NCBI RefSeq assembly: GCF_031178445.1
Contig: NZ_JAPSIY010000002.1
Span: 310,001-374,000, forward strand
Length of the DNA: 64,000 nt
Direction: 5' to 3'
DNA from: Microbacterium sp.
GTDB lineage: Bacteria; Actinomycetota; Actinomycetes; Actinomycetales; Microbacteriaceae
Shown here one piece after another: positions 45,130 to 53,508 of this stretch. The notes beneath the pieces were generated by a model. It had not been told where the DNA came from, did no database searches, and saw only the letters and a list, made by a program, of their open reading frames with translations. Each line of letters starts with the position of its first letter. Position 1 is the stretch's first letter. Both the position numbers and the translations under genes were made by a program.

Positions 45130-45716
45130 TGATTCTCGCCGTCGACACCTCACTGGGAACGGCCGTCGCCGTCATCGACGCCGACGGACGGACAATCGGC
45201 GAGGCGTCGACTCCCGACCCGCTCGGCCATGCCGAGGTGATCGGCGATCTGCTCTCCCGCGTCGCCACGCCGGGCATCAGCCATGTCGTCGCGGGTATTG
45301 GACCAGGGCCGTTCACCGGGCTCCGGATCGGAATCGCCGCCGCGCGGGCGTTCGCCCTGGGGCGCGGCATCCCCGTGGTGCCGGTGCCGAGCCACTTCGC
45401 CGTCGCCCTCGATCATGCTGACGCGGGGCGGGTCGCAGTGGTCACCGACGCACGTCGACGCGAGATCGCGGTGAGCGTCTTCGACGGGCTGGACGCCGGC
45501 GGCATCCCGAACCTGGTCGCACCCACGCGCCTCGAGAGGCAGGGTACCGACCTCGCCGATCCGGTGATCGAGGCGACGGAGCTGTCGGCCGTGACCCTCG
45601 CCCGGGTGGGGGCGCGCGCGATCGCCGCGGGCCGTGTGCTGGCCGACGCCGAGCCCCTCTACCTGCGCTCGCCGGACGTCGTGCAGCCGGGCGCGCCGAA
45701 GCGGGTGAGCGCATGA
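45129..45716 (+). CDS. tsaB: tRNA t6A biosynthesis protein TsaB
   Basis: TsaB is the non-catalytic partner of TsaD, with an ASKHA fold. The 195 residues show 'ILAVDTSLGTAVAVIDADG' and 'VAGIGPGPFTGLRIGIAAARAFALG' near residue 55, both diagnostic. It overlaps rimI by 4 bases. Length is slightly short but normal for actinobacteria. Confidence 0.94.
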   Translation: MILAVDTSLGTAVAVIDADGRTIGEASTPDPLGHAEVIGDLLSRVATPGISHVVAGIGPGPFTGLRIGIAAARAFALGRGIPVVPVPSHFAVALDHADAGRVAVVTDARRREIAVSVFDGLDAGGIPNLVAPTRLERQGTDLADPVIEATELSAVTLARVGARAIAAGRVLADAEPLYLRSPDVVQPGAPKRVSA

Positions 45717-46282
45717 CCCTGCGCACCGCCACTGTCGACGACCTGCCCGCGATCATGGATCTCGAGCGTCGGAGCTTTCCGACCGATGCCTGGAGCGACG
45801 AGACCATGGGCACCGAGGTCACCAGCGCCCACAATCTGTACCTCGTCGACGAGGTGGATGGCCGGATCGTCGGCTACGGCGGGCTGCGTGCGCTGCAGGG
45901 CGGTGCGGATGCCGACATCCAGACCATCGCGCTGGACGAGGCGTTCCGTGGCCGGGGCAGAGGACGGATGCTGCTTCGAGCCCTCATCTCCGAAGCCGTC
46001 GCCCGCGGCGCGAAGGAGCTGTTCCTGGAGGTGCGGGCCGACAATCCCGTGGCCGAGGGGCTGTACGTCTCGGAGGGCTTCGCTGAGTTGGGCCGCCGCC
46101 CGCGCTACTACCAGCCCGACGACGTCGATGCCGTCGTGATGCGTCTCGACCTGCGGGCGTGGAGTGCCGAGACCTCGCACGACTCGCCGGAGAACGCGCG
46201 GAATGCAGGAGAGGATCCGCAGATCGATCCGGCAGAACGTGCGATCTCCGTCGAATCGAGCGACCGGGAGGCGAGCGCATGA
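45713..46282 (+). CDS. rimI: Ribosomal-protein-alanine N-acetyltransferase (GNAT family)
   Basis: The first 150 of 189 residues are a GNAT domain: '[21 protein letters not shown]', the acetyl-CoA loop '[18 protein letters not shown]', and '[27 protein letters not shown]'. The remaining 35 residues are a polar tail not usual for RimI. Its place between tsaB and tsaD supports RimI, although the protein acetylated is not certain. It overlaps tsaD by 4 bases. Confidence 0.88.
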   Translation: MTLRTATVDDLPAIMDLERRSFPTDAWSDETMGTEVTSAHNLYLVDEVDGRIVGYGGLRALQGGADADIQTIALDEAFRGRGRGRMLLRALISEAVARGAKELFLEVRADNPVAEGLYVSEGFAELGRRPRYYQPDDVDAVVMRLDLRAWSAETSHDSPENARNAGEDPQIDPAERAISVESSDREASA

Positions 46283-47337
46283 CCGGACCCCTGGTGCTCG
46301 GCATCGAGACGAGCTGCGACGAGACCGGCATCGGCATCGTGCGCGGCCGCACACTGCTGTCGAACACGATCGCCTCGAGCATGGACGAGCACGCGCGCTA
46401 CGGCGGGGTCGTTCCCGAAGTCGCGGCGCGCGCACACCTCGAGGCGCTGCAGCCGTCGATCGAGCGGGCGCTCGCAGAGGCGCAGGTGACACTCGACGAG
46501 CTCGATGCCGTCGCGGTGACCAGCGGTCCAGGGCTCGCCGGCGCGCTCATGGTGGGGATCGGTGCAGCGAAAGGCCTGGCGGTCTCGCTGGGCAAGCCGT
46601 TGTACGCGGTGAACCACCTGGTGGGGCATATCGCGGCAGACATCCTCGACGCGGATGCGGAACCGCTCGAGCTGCCGACGATCGCGCTGCTGGTCAGCGG
46701 CGGGCATACCTCGCTGCTGCATGTGCGCGATCTCACCACCGACGTGGAGCTGCTCGGCGAGACGGTCGATGACGCGGCGGGTGAGGCGTTCGACAAGGTC
46801 GCCCGCATCCTCGGCCTGCCGTATCCGGGCGGACCGCAGATCGACAGGGCCGCGGTGGACGGAGATCCGAAGGCGATCCGGTTCCCGCGCGGACTGTCGA
46901 GGGCGTCCGACATGGAGAAGCACCGTTACGATTTCTCATTCTCGGGTCTGAAGACGGCGGTCGCCCGCTGGCTCGAGAGAGCCGAGGCGAACGGCGAGGA
47001 GATCCCGGTGGCCGATGTGGCCGCGAGCTTCCGTGAGGCCGTCGTCGACGTGCTGGTCACCAAGGCGCTCGCGGCGTGCGCCGACCGCGGTGTGCCCCGC
47101 CTGCTGCTCGGCGGAGGTGTGATCGCCAACCGCCGGCTGCGCGAGGTGACGATCGAGCGCGCGGCCGCCGCAGGGGTGACGGTGCGCATCCCTCCGTTGG
47201 CGCTGTGCACCGACAACGGGGCGATGATCGCGGGCCTCGCTGCGGAGCTCATCGCGAGCGGCCGCGAGCCGTCGACGCTGGCGTTCGGCGCTGATTCGAC
47301 GCTGCCCGTTACCGAGATACAGGTGAGCCCGGCATGA
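46279..47337 (+). CDS. tsaD: tRNA N6-adenosine threonylcarbamoyltransferase TsaD
   Basis: This is the catalytic subunit for t6A37 formation. The 352 residues start '[17 protein letters not shown]' and carry the iron-binding '[11 protein letters not shown]' histidine pair near residue 112, '[14 protein letters not shown]' and '[16 protein letters not shown]'. ATG 46279 lies in the rimI stop overlap; the ORF start 46159 is inside rimI. It overlaps the next gene by 4 bases. Confidence 0.96.
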   Translation: MTGPLVLGIETSCDETGIGIVRGRTLLSNTIASSMDEHARYGGVVPEVAARAHLEALQPSIERALAEAQVTLDELDAVAVTSGPGLAGALMVGIGAAKGLAVSLGKPLYAVNHLVGHIAADILDADAEPLELPTIALLVSGGHTSLLHVRDLTTDVELLGETVDDAAGEAFDKVARILGLPYPGGPQIDRAAVDGDPKAIRFPRGLSRASDMEKHRYDFSFSGLKTAVARWLERAEANGEEIPVADVAASFREAVVDVLVTKALAACADRGVPRLLLGGGVIANRRLREVTIERAAAAGVTVRIPPLALCTDNGAMIAGLAAELIASGREPSTLAFGADSTLPVTEIQVSPA

Positions 47338-47777
47338 CCGATCCGCGCATCGAGGGCCCCACCCCCGAGGTCGAGCGACCTCAGGGGCCGCCTCCGATGC
47401 CCGGCGCGCCGAAGGGGTACGGCAGGTTCCCGACCGGGCCTGTGAGCGTGGAGCCGGTGACGATCGGACCGGATGCCGACGCCGAGGCGTTCGCCGACAG
47501 CGTGTGGGAGCCCGCCTCGACCGCTGAGCCCGTCGACGACGCCAGGCTCGCTCCATGGGCGCTGTTCGCCGCGATCGTCGCGCTGGCGACCTCGATGTTC
47601 GTCGGCTGGGGCATCCCGGTCGCCATCGTGGCGGTGATCGCGGCGATCATGTCGTTGCGACGTCCAGTCGAGAGCCGAGCCATGGCCATCTGGGCGCTGG
47701 TACTGGGGCTCGCCGCCACCCTGTTCAGCGCGGGCTGGCTGATCTGGGCCGCGATGCAGTTCGAGATCATGGGGTGA
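47334..47777 (+). CDS. DUF4190-like small membrane protein
   Basis: The protein has 147 residues. The first 75 are Pro/Glu-rich and probably cytoplasmic; the rest holds two helices ('[32 protein letters not shown]' and '[24 protein letters not shown]') separated by a basic loop 'RRPVESRA'. This is the DUF4190 arrangement. Function is unknown. It overlaps tsaD by ATGA. Confidence 0.72.
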   Translation: MTDPRIEGPTPEVERPQGPPPMPGAPKGYGRFPTGPVSVEPVTIGPDADAEAFADSVWEPASTAEPVDDARLAPWALFAAIVALATSMFVGWGIPVAIVAVIAAIMSLRRPVESRAMAIWALVLGLAATLFSAGWLIWAAMQFEIMG

Positions 47778-47779
47778 AC

Positions 47780-48901
47780 ATGCTTGACGCCGCGGATGCC
47801 GCACGACGACGTGAGCTGCAACGGCGTGCCTTCGCGCCGGGCGGCGCTCTCACCCCGGCCGAGGCGCAGGAGCTGCGCGAGCTGGATGCCCGTGGCACGT
47901 CGACACCGCCGGAGCTCGTGGCCGCCGCGCCGTCCCCTGAGCCGGCGGATCGGCCCGTCATCTCACCGGTGCCAGGGCACGCGCCGGATGGCGACGCAGC
48001 CGATCAGCAGCGCAGCGTCGACGTCAACGACGCCGACGCGGCGCACGGCGCGGGGGATCCGACGCCGACCGCCGATGCAGACGGTGTGGCAGCGGCTCCT
48101 TCGCAGCCCTCGTCGAGCGAGGTCAGCGGGCGAGGCGCACGTCGCCGCTGGCTGCTGCCGGTCGTGGCGGGCCTGGCGGTGCTGCTCGGCTTCGGTGGCG
48201 GGTGGCTGGCGTTCGCGCGCGGCGATGGCGCTCCGGCGATGAGCGAAAAGCAGCAGGAGGTGTGGACCCGGATCGAGGCGTCGGGCACCTACGATCCCGG
48301 CTCGGTGCAGCTGGTCGGCGACAAGTACGGCGTGAGCGTGTGGGAGGCGACCAAGAACGGCTCGACCACGGACTGCCTCATCCTCACGCGTGGCGACGAC
48401 GAGAAGACCGGGTGCGTGCTGCCCGAACAGGCCGACAGTGCCTACTACTACGGACCGCAGACCGGCCTGGAGTACCGAGACGGCGACGACGCCTACATGC
48501 TCTGGGCGACCTTCGTCGAAGACGTCAGCGGCGAACGAAGGGTGGTCGTGCAACGGCAGAGCACCTCGGAGACGTGGGACTGGCGATCGCAGTACGACGA
48601 AGCGGAGCTCACGACCGCCGAGATGCTCGTGGCCGCCGGCTTCGACGGAGAGTTCCTGCAGATCATCGGCTACGACGGAGAGGTGCCGGTCTGGCTGTAC
48701 GAGAGCGAGCGCACCTGCCTGCTCGTCGAGCGGGCGGAGGGAGGGATCGCTGAGCAGTGCGGCACGCTGATGTACGACTCCGAGCCGACGCTCGAACTCG
48801 AGGTGCCTGGCGCCACCTACAGTGTGCACGCCTCCTCGACCCGCGGATACGATCTGACGATCGTGCGTCACGCCGAGGGCGGCACGACAGCCTTGCAGTG
48901 A
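47780..48901 (+). CDS. Membrane-anchored protein with large extracellular domain, paralogue 1
   Basis: The protein has 373 residues from ATG 47780. The N-terminal 'MLDAADAARRRELQRRAF' and the Pro/Ala-rich region are cytoplasmic, one membrane helix is near residues 128-150 ('WLLPVVAGLAVLLGFGGGWLAF'), and the remainder is extracellular. That part begins 'MSEKQQEVWTRIEASGTYDPGSVQLVG' and has paired cysteines ('TTDCLILTRGDDEKTGCVL'). It is tandemly duplicated at 48939. No known domain recognised. Confidence 0.72.
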   Translation: MLDAADAARRRELQRRAFAPGGALTPAEAQELRELDARGTSTPPELVAAAPSPEPADRPVISPVPGHAPDGDAADQQRSVDVNDADAAHGAGDPTPTADADGVAAAPSQPSSSEVSGRGARRRWLLPVVAGLAVLLGFGGGWLAFARGDGAPAMSEKQQEVWTRIEASGTYDPGSVQLVGDKYGVSVWEATKNGSTTDCLILTRGDDEKTGCVLPEQADSAYYYGPQTGLEYRDGDDAYMLWATFVEDVSGERRVVVQRQSTSETWDWRSQYDEAELTTAEMLVAAGFDGEFLQIIGYDGEVPVWLYESERTCLLVERAEGGIAEQCGTLMYDSEPTLELEVPGATYSVHASSTRGYDLTIVRHAEGGTTALQ

Positions 48902-48938
48902 CGGGCGCGACGGAGTGCGGTTCACGAGGGAGTGACGG

Positions 48939-50066
48939 ATGCTGGATGAAGCGGATGCCGCACGGCGGCGCGAGCTGCAGCGCCGCGCCTTCTCCCGCGG
49001 TGATGCGCTGAATGCGGCGGAGACGGCCGAACTGCGCGATCTCGACCTCCGCAGTCGGGGCGATCTCCCCCCGGGGGACGACCACGGGGTCCGAAGTGCG
49101 CCGCCGGCTCGCGCCGAGCGGCAGGCCGAGCCGCGCCCTTCGGGCCCCGATGCGGAACCTCCTTCGATCGGGCAGGTGTCGGCGCCCGAGGAGGCAGCCG
49201 GCACTCGAGTCGCCGGCAGCCGGGCAGCCGAAGACCACGCGGACACCGGCGTCGAGACCGTCGCACCCCGCCGCCGGATGCTGCTGATGCTCGCGCTGCT
49301 CGCCGCCGTCGTCCTGGGTTTCGCCGGCGGCATGCTGCTGCCGGGCCGCACCGCCGGCTCCGCGGTGGCGATGACAGCCGAGCAGCGCGAGCAGTTCACG
49401 CAGATCGAGACCTCCGGCGACTACGATCCCGGTTCAGTGCGGTTCGCCGGCGCGAAGCACGGCGCGGCCGTCTGGTCGGCGACTCGTGAGGAAGGCGCCA
49501 GCCAGTGCATCGTGCTGAGCTACGGCGACAAGTCGTCCGGCGACTGCTTCACGCAGGGGCAGCTCGAGAGCTGGGGCGGCGGCGTCTCCGCTCAGCTGCA
49601 GGTGTCGGTCGACGGCGAGCCGATGTTCATCGTCGCGTCGATCCAGGAGGGGGTCACCGGTGAGTCGTTCACTGTGATCCGCCGTCACGCCGCTCAAGGC
49701 AGCTGGCGCGACCGGTTCACCCCGGAGGAGGTCGAGCTGGCCGAGGTGCTCGTCGACGCCGGCCTCGACGTCGATCAGCTCCAGATCGTCGGGTACGACG
49801 ACGAGACCCCGGTCTGGCTGACCGCCGACGGCGACGTCTGCCTGCTCGTCGTCGACCCGGTCACGGATGACATCGCGCGAGGCTGCGGTCAGGCGGGCCT
49901 GGACGACCCTGTGACGCTGAGTCTGCCCGAGGCCACATACAGCCTGAAGTGGCACCCGCGGCGCGGCCCGCTGCTCACCGTCATCCGCGAGTCGCCGTCG
50001 ATCACCTGTGACATCGACTCGGGCTACTGCGGGTCGATCGACGACACGACCGGAGAGATCCGCTGA
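48939..50066 (+). CDS. Membrane-anchored protein with large extracellular domain, paralogue 2
   Basis: The protein has 375 residues with the same plan as the gene just upstream: 'MLDEADAARRRELQRRAF' start, one helix near 108-128 ('MLLMLALLAAVVLGFAGGMLL') and an extracellular domain with 'EQREQFTQIETSGDYDPGSVRFAG' and 'ASQCIVLSYGDKSSGDCF'. The C-terminus adds 'ITCDIDSGYCGSIDD' with another Cys pair. It is convergent, end to end, with the methyltransferase gene. Function unknown; a sensor or envelope role is only a guess. Confidence 0.72.
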   Translation: MLDEADAARRRELQRRAFSRGDALNAAETAELRDLDLRSRGDLPPGDDHGVRSAPPARAERQAEPRPSGPDAEPPSIGQVSAPEEAAGTRVAGSRAAEDHADTGVETVAPRRRMLLMLALLAAVVLGFAGGMLLPGRTAGSAVAMTAEQREQFTQIETSGDYDPGSVRFAGAKHGAAVWSATREEGASQCIVLSYGDKSSGDCFTQGQLESWGGGVSAQLQVSVDGEPMFIVASIQEGVTGESFTVIRRHAAQGSWRDRFTPEEVELAEVLVDAGLDVDQLQIVGYDDETPVWLTADGDVCLLVVDPVTDDIARGCGQAGLDDPVTLSLPEATYSLKWHPRRGPLLTVIRESPSITCDIDSGYCGSIDDTTGEIR

Positions 50067-51263
50067 TCACACGCGGTCGGCGAGGATCGCCACCCGGCCT
50101 GCCGCGGAGCGGGTGAGGACGAGTGTCGCGGCCTGCGATCCGCGCAGGTTGAGCTTCTTGCGGAAGGCGGCCGGGTCGATGTCCATGCCCCGCTTCTTGA
50201 TCTCCAGACGGCCGATGTCGTTCGCGCGCAGCGCGGCGTTGATCGTCTTCACGTGCGCCGGCATGGTCTCACGCACCCGGAACGACTGCACGAACGGGCT
50301 GGTTACCGCGGCGTCACCCGTGAGGTAGGCGATCTGCTCGTCGAGCATCCCCGCGTCGAGCATCCGCGCCGCCTCGCCGATGAGCCTGGCGCGGATGACC
50401 GCGCCGTCCGGCTCGTGCAGGAAGGCGCCGAGCTCGCGCACCGGAGCATCCTCGGCATCCGCCGGTGCGGTGATCTCGTGGCGGACGTCGTCGCGCATCA
50501 CGAGCGCGGCACGGCGCACCCCCTCGCGCGCCAACGCGCCGCTCCACAGCACGAGCTCGACGACGTCGCCGTCTGCGCTGACCCATTGCGCCTCGACGTC
50601 GCCGGGGATCAGGTCGCGATCGAGCCCGGGGCCGAGCTTGATCCCTGTGGGCCGCTGCCCGGCGACCTCAAAGCACCAGTCCAGGGGCGGCGACCAGTCG
50701 GATGCCGCGGTGCGGCGCGTCTCGCTGTGCCCCGCCGTTCGTCGCGCGGGATCGAGCCACACCGCGTGCGAAGCGCGGGGCGGCTCCGGGAGGCAATCCT
50801 CGGCCAGACCCTGCCGCACGGATGCGACCTCGCCGAACGGCGCCAGGTTGTAGGCGGCGACGGCGGCGGTCACCTCGTCGGCGTCGACCGCGTCGACCTC
50901 GATTCCCGCTCCGGCGAAGGCGAGGCTGTCCCCACCGATGCCGCAGCCCAGATCCGAGACGGCGGCCATGCCTGCGCGACGCAGACGCACGGCATGCTGA
51001 GCAGCGACCTTCAGCCGGGTGGCCTGCTCGAGACCGGCGCGGGTGAACAGCATCCGCTGTGCGAACTCGCCGAACTTCACCGCAGCCCGCGCTCGCAGGC
51101 TCGCCTGCCCGACGACGGCCGACACCAGTTCAGATGAATGCCCGTCCGCGCGCAGCCGGGACACAGCGCGGGCGACGTCGTCCCTCGATTCGAGAGCGCC
51201 CGTGTCCTCCAGCAGAGCCAGCCCCTCACGGGTGAGCAGTGCGGCGAGCTCGGACATCTCCAT
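50067..51263 (-). CDS. Class I SAM-dependent methyltransferase with THUMP-like C-terminal domain
   Basis: The 398 residues carry the SAM-binding motif 'VSDLGCGIGGDSLAFAGAGI' near residue 100, 'VDAVDADEVTAAVAAYNLAPFG', and 'AVWLDPARRT' in place of the catalytic D-P-P-[FY] type. The end 'IKKRGMDIDPAAFRKKLNLRG' is a THUMP-like RNA-binding domain. The family probably methylates rRNA or tRNA but the target is unproved. ATG 51263 fits a leaderless promoter (TAGGCT-N6-ATG). Confidence 0.82.
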   Translation of the reverse strand: MEMSELAALLTREGLALLEDTGALESRDDVARAVSRLRADGHSSELVSAVVGQASLRARAAVKFGEFAQRMLFTRAGLEQATRLKVAAQHAVRLRRAGMAAVSDLGCGIGGDSLAFAGAGIEVDAVDADEVTAAVAAYNLAPFGEVASVRQGLAEDCLPEPPRASHAVWLDPARRTAGHSETRRTAASDWSPPLDWCFEVAGQRPTGIKLGPGLDRDLIPGDVEAQWVSADGDVVELVLWSGALAREGVRRAALVMRDDVRHEITAPADAEDAPVRELGAFLHEPDGAVIRARLIGEAARMLDAGMLDEQIAYLTGDAAVTSPFVQSFRVRETMPAHVKTINAALRANDIGRLEIKKRGMDIDPAAFRKKLNLRGSQAATLVLTRSAAGRVAILADRV

Positions 51264-51341
51264 CGCCCCAGCCTATGCGGCGCAGCATCCCGCCCCGCAC
51301 CGCCGGCGGCGCCGTGCGACTACCCTGGGGAGCTGCAGTCG

Positions 51342-51368
51342 TTGGCACTCGCATTGCGTGAGTGCCAA
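51342..51368 (+). promoter_or_regulatory. CIRCE element 1 (HrcA operator)
   Basis: TTGGCACTC-N9-GAGTGCCAA is a perfect inverted repeat and a near-consensus CIRCE operator upstream of groES. Confidence 0.88.
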
Positions 51369-51387
51369 CGCTCGTCATAGACTGGAG

Positions 51388-51414
51388 TTAGCACCCTCAC
51401 CATGAGAGTGCTAA
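51388..51414 (+). promoter_or_regulatory. CIRCE element 2 (HrcA operator)
   Basis: TTAGCACCC-N9-GAGTGCTAA differs from consensus at one position. It lies 19 bases after element 1, flanking a TAGACT -10 box (51378-51383). The double operator indicates HrcA repression and heat induction. Confidence 0.88.
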
Positions 51415-51453
51415 CCAGTCTTCTGATCTCAGTCAAGAAAGAAGAGGTACACC

Positions 51454-51750
51454 GTGTCGGTTTCCATCAAGCCGCTCGAGGACCGCATCGTCATCCAGCA
51501 GGTCGAGGCCGAGCAGACCACCGCCAGCGGTCTGGTCATCCCGGACACCGCTAAGGAGAAGCCCCAGGAGGGCGAGGTCGTGGCCGTGGGCCCTGGCCGC
51601 ATCGACGACAACGGCAACCGCGTTCCGCTCGACGTCGCCGTCGGCGACCGCGTGCTCTACAGCAAGTACGGCGGCACCGAGGTGAAGTTCGGCGCCGACG
51701 AGTACCTCGTGCTGTCGGCTCGCGACGTCCTCGCGGTCGTCGTCCGCTGA
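51454..51750 (+). CDS. groES: Co-chaperonin GroES
   Basis: The protein has 98 residues with the full GroES pattern: '[37 protein letters not shown]' including the mobile loop, and '[25 protein letters not shown]' at the roof. Two CIRCE operators lie upstream. No groEL follows; in many actinobacteria the main groEL is elsewhere. AAGAAAGAAGAGG precedes GTG. Confidence 0.96.
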   Translation: MSVSIKPLEDRIVIQQVEAEQTTASGLVIPDTAKEKPQEGEVVAVGPGRIDDNGNRVPLDVAVGDRVLYSKYGGTEVKFGADEYLVLSARDVLAVVVR

Positions 51751-51769
51751 CGCACTGACGCCAGGTTCT

Positions 51770-51805
51770 CGAAGGGCCCGGATGCTTCGGCATCCGGGCC
51801 CTTCG
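51770..51805 (+). terminator. groES terminator
   Basis: Perfect 16-base arms CGAAGGGCCCGGATGC and GCATCCGGGCCCTTCG with a TTCG tetraloop, 20 bases after the stop. The following 149 bases before the IniB-like gene show no clear promoter beyond the ribosome site AGGGGATC. Confidence 0.9.
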
Positions 51806-51954
51806 TCGTTCCCCCTATCGTCTCCCGCATCACCGGGCCGGAATCCCCGTCCGCGCCCGTGAGGGATCGGGATCACCCCCGATGCCGCTGCAGCCGATGA
51901 GTTCCACACTCGTATCAAGCGCCGCACGGCACTCACACGAACAGGGGATCGATC

Positions 51955-53142
51955 ATGGCTTTGGAAGACAACACCAACGTTCTGGGCGCCCAGTGGAATC
52001 TGGGCCTGGCCAACGTCGGAAACACGCACGACGAGAGCACGAACACCAACGTCGAGGACAACAACGTCGGCAACACCAACGTCGAGGACAACGAGGTCGA
52101 GGTCGGCAACACCGACATCGAAGACAGCTTCGTCGCCAACGACTCGTTCAACGACAACTCCGAGAACACCGACAACTCGGACAACATGTCGCACAACGAC
52201 ACCGACGTCGACGACTCGTTCAACGAGGACGACTCCATCAACGACTCGTTCCAGGACAACTCGGTGCACGACTCGGGCAATCAGACGCTGTACGACCACT
52301 CGGTCAACACCGGCATCCGCCAGTACGACGCCGGCATCAACGAGCTCAACATCGGTCTCGACGGCGGCGACATGGCCGGCATGGCCAAGATGTACGGCAT
52401 GGGCGGCGGGGCCGACCTCGACATCGATGTCGACGCCCGTTCGACGGTCAACGACCAGTCGGTGAACCAGAACATCTCCACATCGTCGGGCAGCGGCGGA
52501 GCCGCGATCGCGGTCGGCGGCGACGCCGACGGCGGCTGGGGAGGCCCTGCGTTCTCCGGCGCAGCCGGAGGCGATACCGGTGCCGGTGGCGCTGGCGGCA
52601 GCGGCGGGTCCGGAACCGGCGGCGCCGGCGGGCTGGGCGGCCTCGGTGCCGGTGGCGCCGGCGGGGCGGGTACCGCCGGTGCGGGCGGGGCAGGCGGCGC
52701 ATCGGGCGCGGCCGGCGACGGCGCCTCGGCCGCACAGGGCGGAGATGCTGCCGCGGGCACCGGCGGAGACGCGGGCGCCGTGGGCGGTTCGGCGACCGGC
52801 GGTAACGTCAGCCAGTACTTCGGTCAGAGCAGCAACATCGCATCCGGAGACCACTCGGTGGCGGCCGGCGATGACGTGGACATCCGCAACATCGACACCG
52901 ACATCACCGTCGGCGACGTCTCCATCGGCAACACCTGGAACACCGACTCGTTCAACGACGACTTCTCCGACAACTGGTCGGTGAAGGACTCGTTCCAGGA
53001 CAACTCGATGACGGACAACTCCGACAACTGGTCGGTGAACGACTCCTTCCAGGACAACTCGTCCAACCCGGATGTCGACGTCGACGTGGACAACTCCAAC
53101 GTCGGCAGCCCCTTCGGGGACGCGAACGAGTTCGACTTCTGA
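51955..53142 (+). CDS. IniB-like acidic, Gly-rich repetitive protein
   Basis: The protein has 395 residues and is very acidic. Residues 15-110 and 330-385 are Asp/Asn/Ser repeats of the 'DSFQDNS' kind. The middle (about 180-280) is a Gly-Gly-X tract like PE_PGRS regions. Around the Gly tract it keeps two blocks shared with the IniB-family protein at 57475: 'DARSTVNDQSVNQNI' before and 'IASGDHSVAAGDD' after. No signal peptide or helix is seen. In mycobacteria IniB is the first gene of the cell-wall-stress operon iniBAC; the position before two dynamin genes is the same here. Confidence 0.75.
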   Translation: MALEDNTNVLGAQWNLGLANVGNTHDESTNTNVEDNNVGNTNVEDNEVEVGNTDIEDSFVANDSFNDNSENTDNSDNMSHNDTDVDDSFNEDDSINDSFQDNSVHDSGNQTLYDHSVNTGIRQYDAGINELNIGLDGGDMAGMAKMYGMGGGADLDIDVDARSTVNDQSVNQNISTSSGSGGAAIAVGGDADGGWGGPAFSGAAGGDTGAGGAGGSGGSGTGGAGGLGGLGAGGAGGAGTAGAGGAGGASGAAGDGASAAQGGDAAAGTGGDAGAVGGSATGGNVSQYFGQSSNIASGDHSVAAGDDVDIRNIDTDITVGDVSIGNTWNTDSFNDDFSDNWSVKDSFQDNSMTDNSDNWSVNDSFQDNSSNPDVDVDVDNSNVGSPFGDANEFDF

Positions 53143-53168
53143 CAAGGCGCAGACGAACTCGAAAGGAT

Positions 53169-53203
53169 CGCCCGGTCGTCCACCCCTGGTGGGCGGCCGG
53201 GCG
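53169..53203 (+). terminator. Hairpin after the IniB-like gene
   Basis: Arms CGCCCGG and CCGGGCG extended by GTCCACC/GGTGGGC, 26 bases after the stop. It may attenuate expression of the downstream dynamin genes. Confidence 0.6.
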
Positions 53204-53244
53204 CACCACTACACTCCTGAGACATCAGACGCGGAGCGTGTGAC

Positions 53245-53469
53245 ATGCCCGATGACACAGAGGACCGGCCGGAGCCGCTCGACCGGAGCGGCCTTTCGGC
53301 GTGGGAGGACGAAGCCGTCAGCGACCCGTTCTCAGGCAGTGTCTTCAGTCAGGAGATCGCCGGCATCGACGAGTCCGACTGGGACATCGACAGTGCGCTG
53401 ATCTGGGGGGACGAGTCGTCCGACACGGACGACTCCGGGATGCCGCCGGGCGGCGACTTCATCGTCTGA
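53245..53469 (+). CDS. Small acidic protein of unknown function
   Basis: The protein has 74 residues, about a third of them Asp or Glu, and no cysteine or hydrophobic stretch. It begins 'MPDDTEDRPEPLDRSGLSAW' and ends with a Gly/Pro motif. It lies between the IniB-like gene and the first dynamin gene, 39 bases before the latter, and is likely co-expressed. No family was recognised. Codon use fits a real gene. Confidence 0.55.
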   Translation: MPDDTEDRPEPLDRSGLSAWEDEAVSDPFSGSVFSQEIAGIDESDWDIDSALIWGDESSDTDDSGMPPGGDFIV

Positions 53470-53508
53470 CCGCCCGGTTCGTCCGTTATACGCACGAGAG
53501 GGGATCAC

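Noticed and set aside
52590-52800. GC-rich repetitive DNA considered as a CRISPR-like or tandem-repeat array
   Set aside because: It is an in-frame Gly-Gly-X coding tract without regular DNA repeat-spacer units. No CRISPR array was seen anywhere in the window.
51433-53145. A 570-residue reverse ORF, rich in Val and Asp
   Set aside because: It is antisense to groES and the IniB-like gene; the repetitive composition comes from complementing Asn/Asp/Gly codons.
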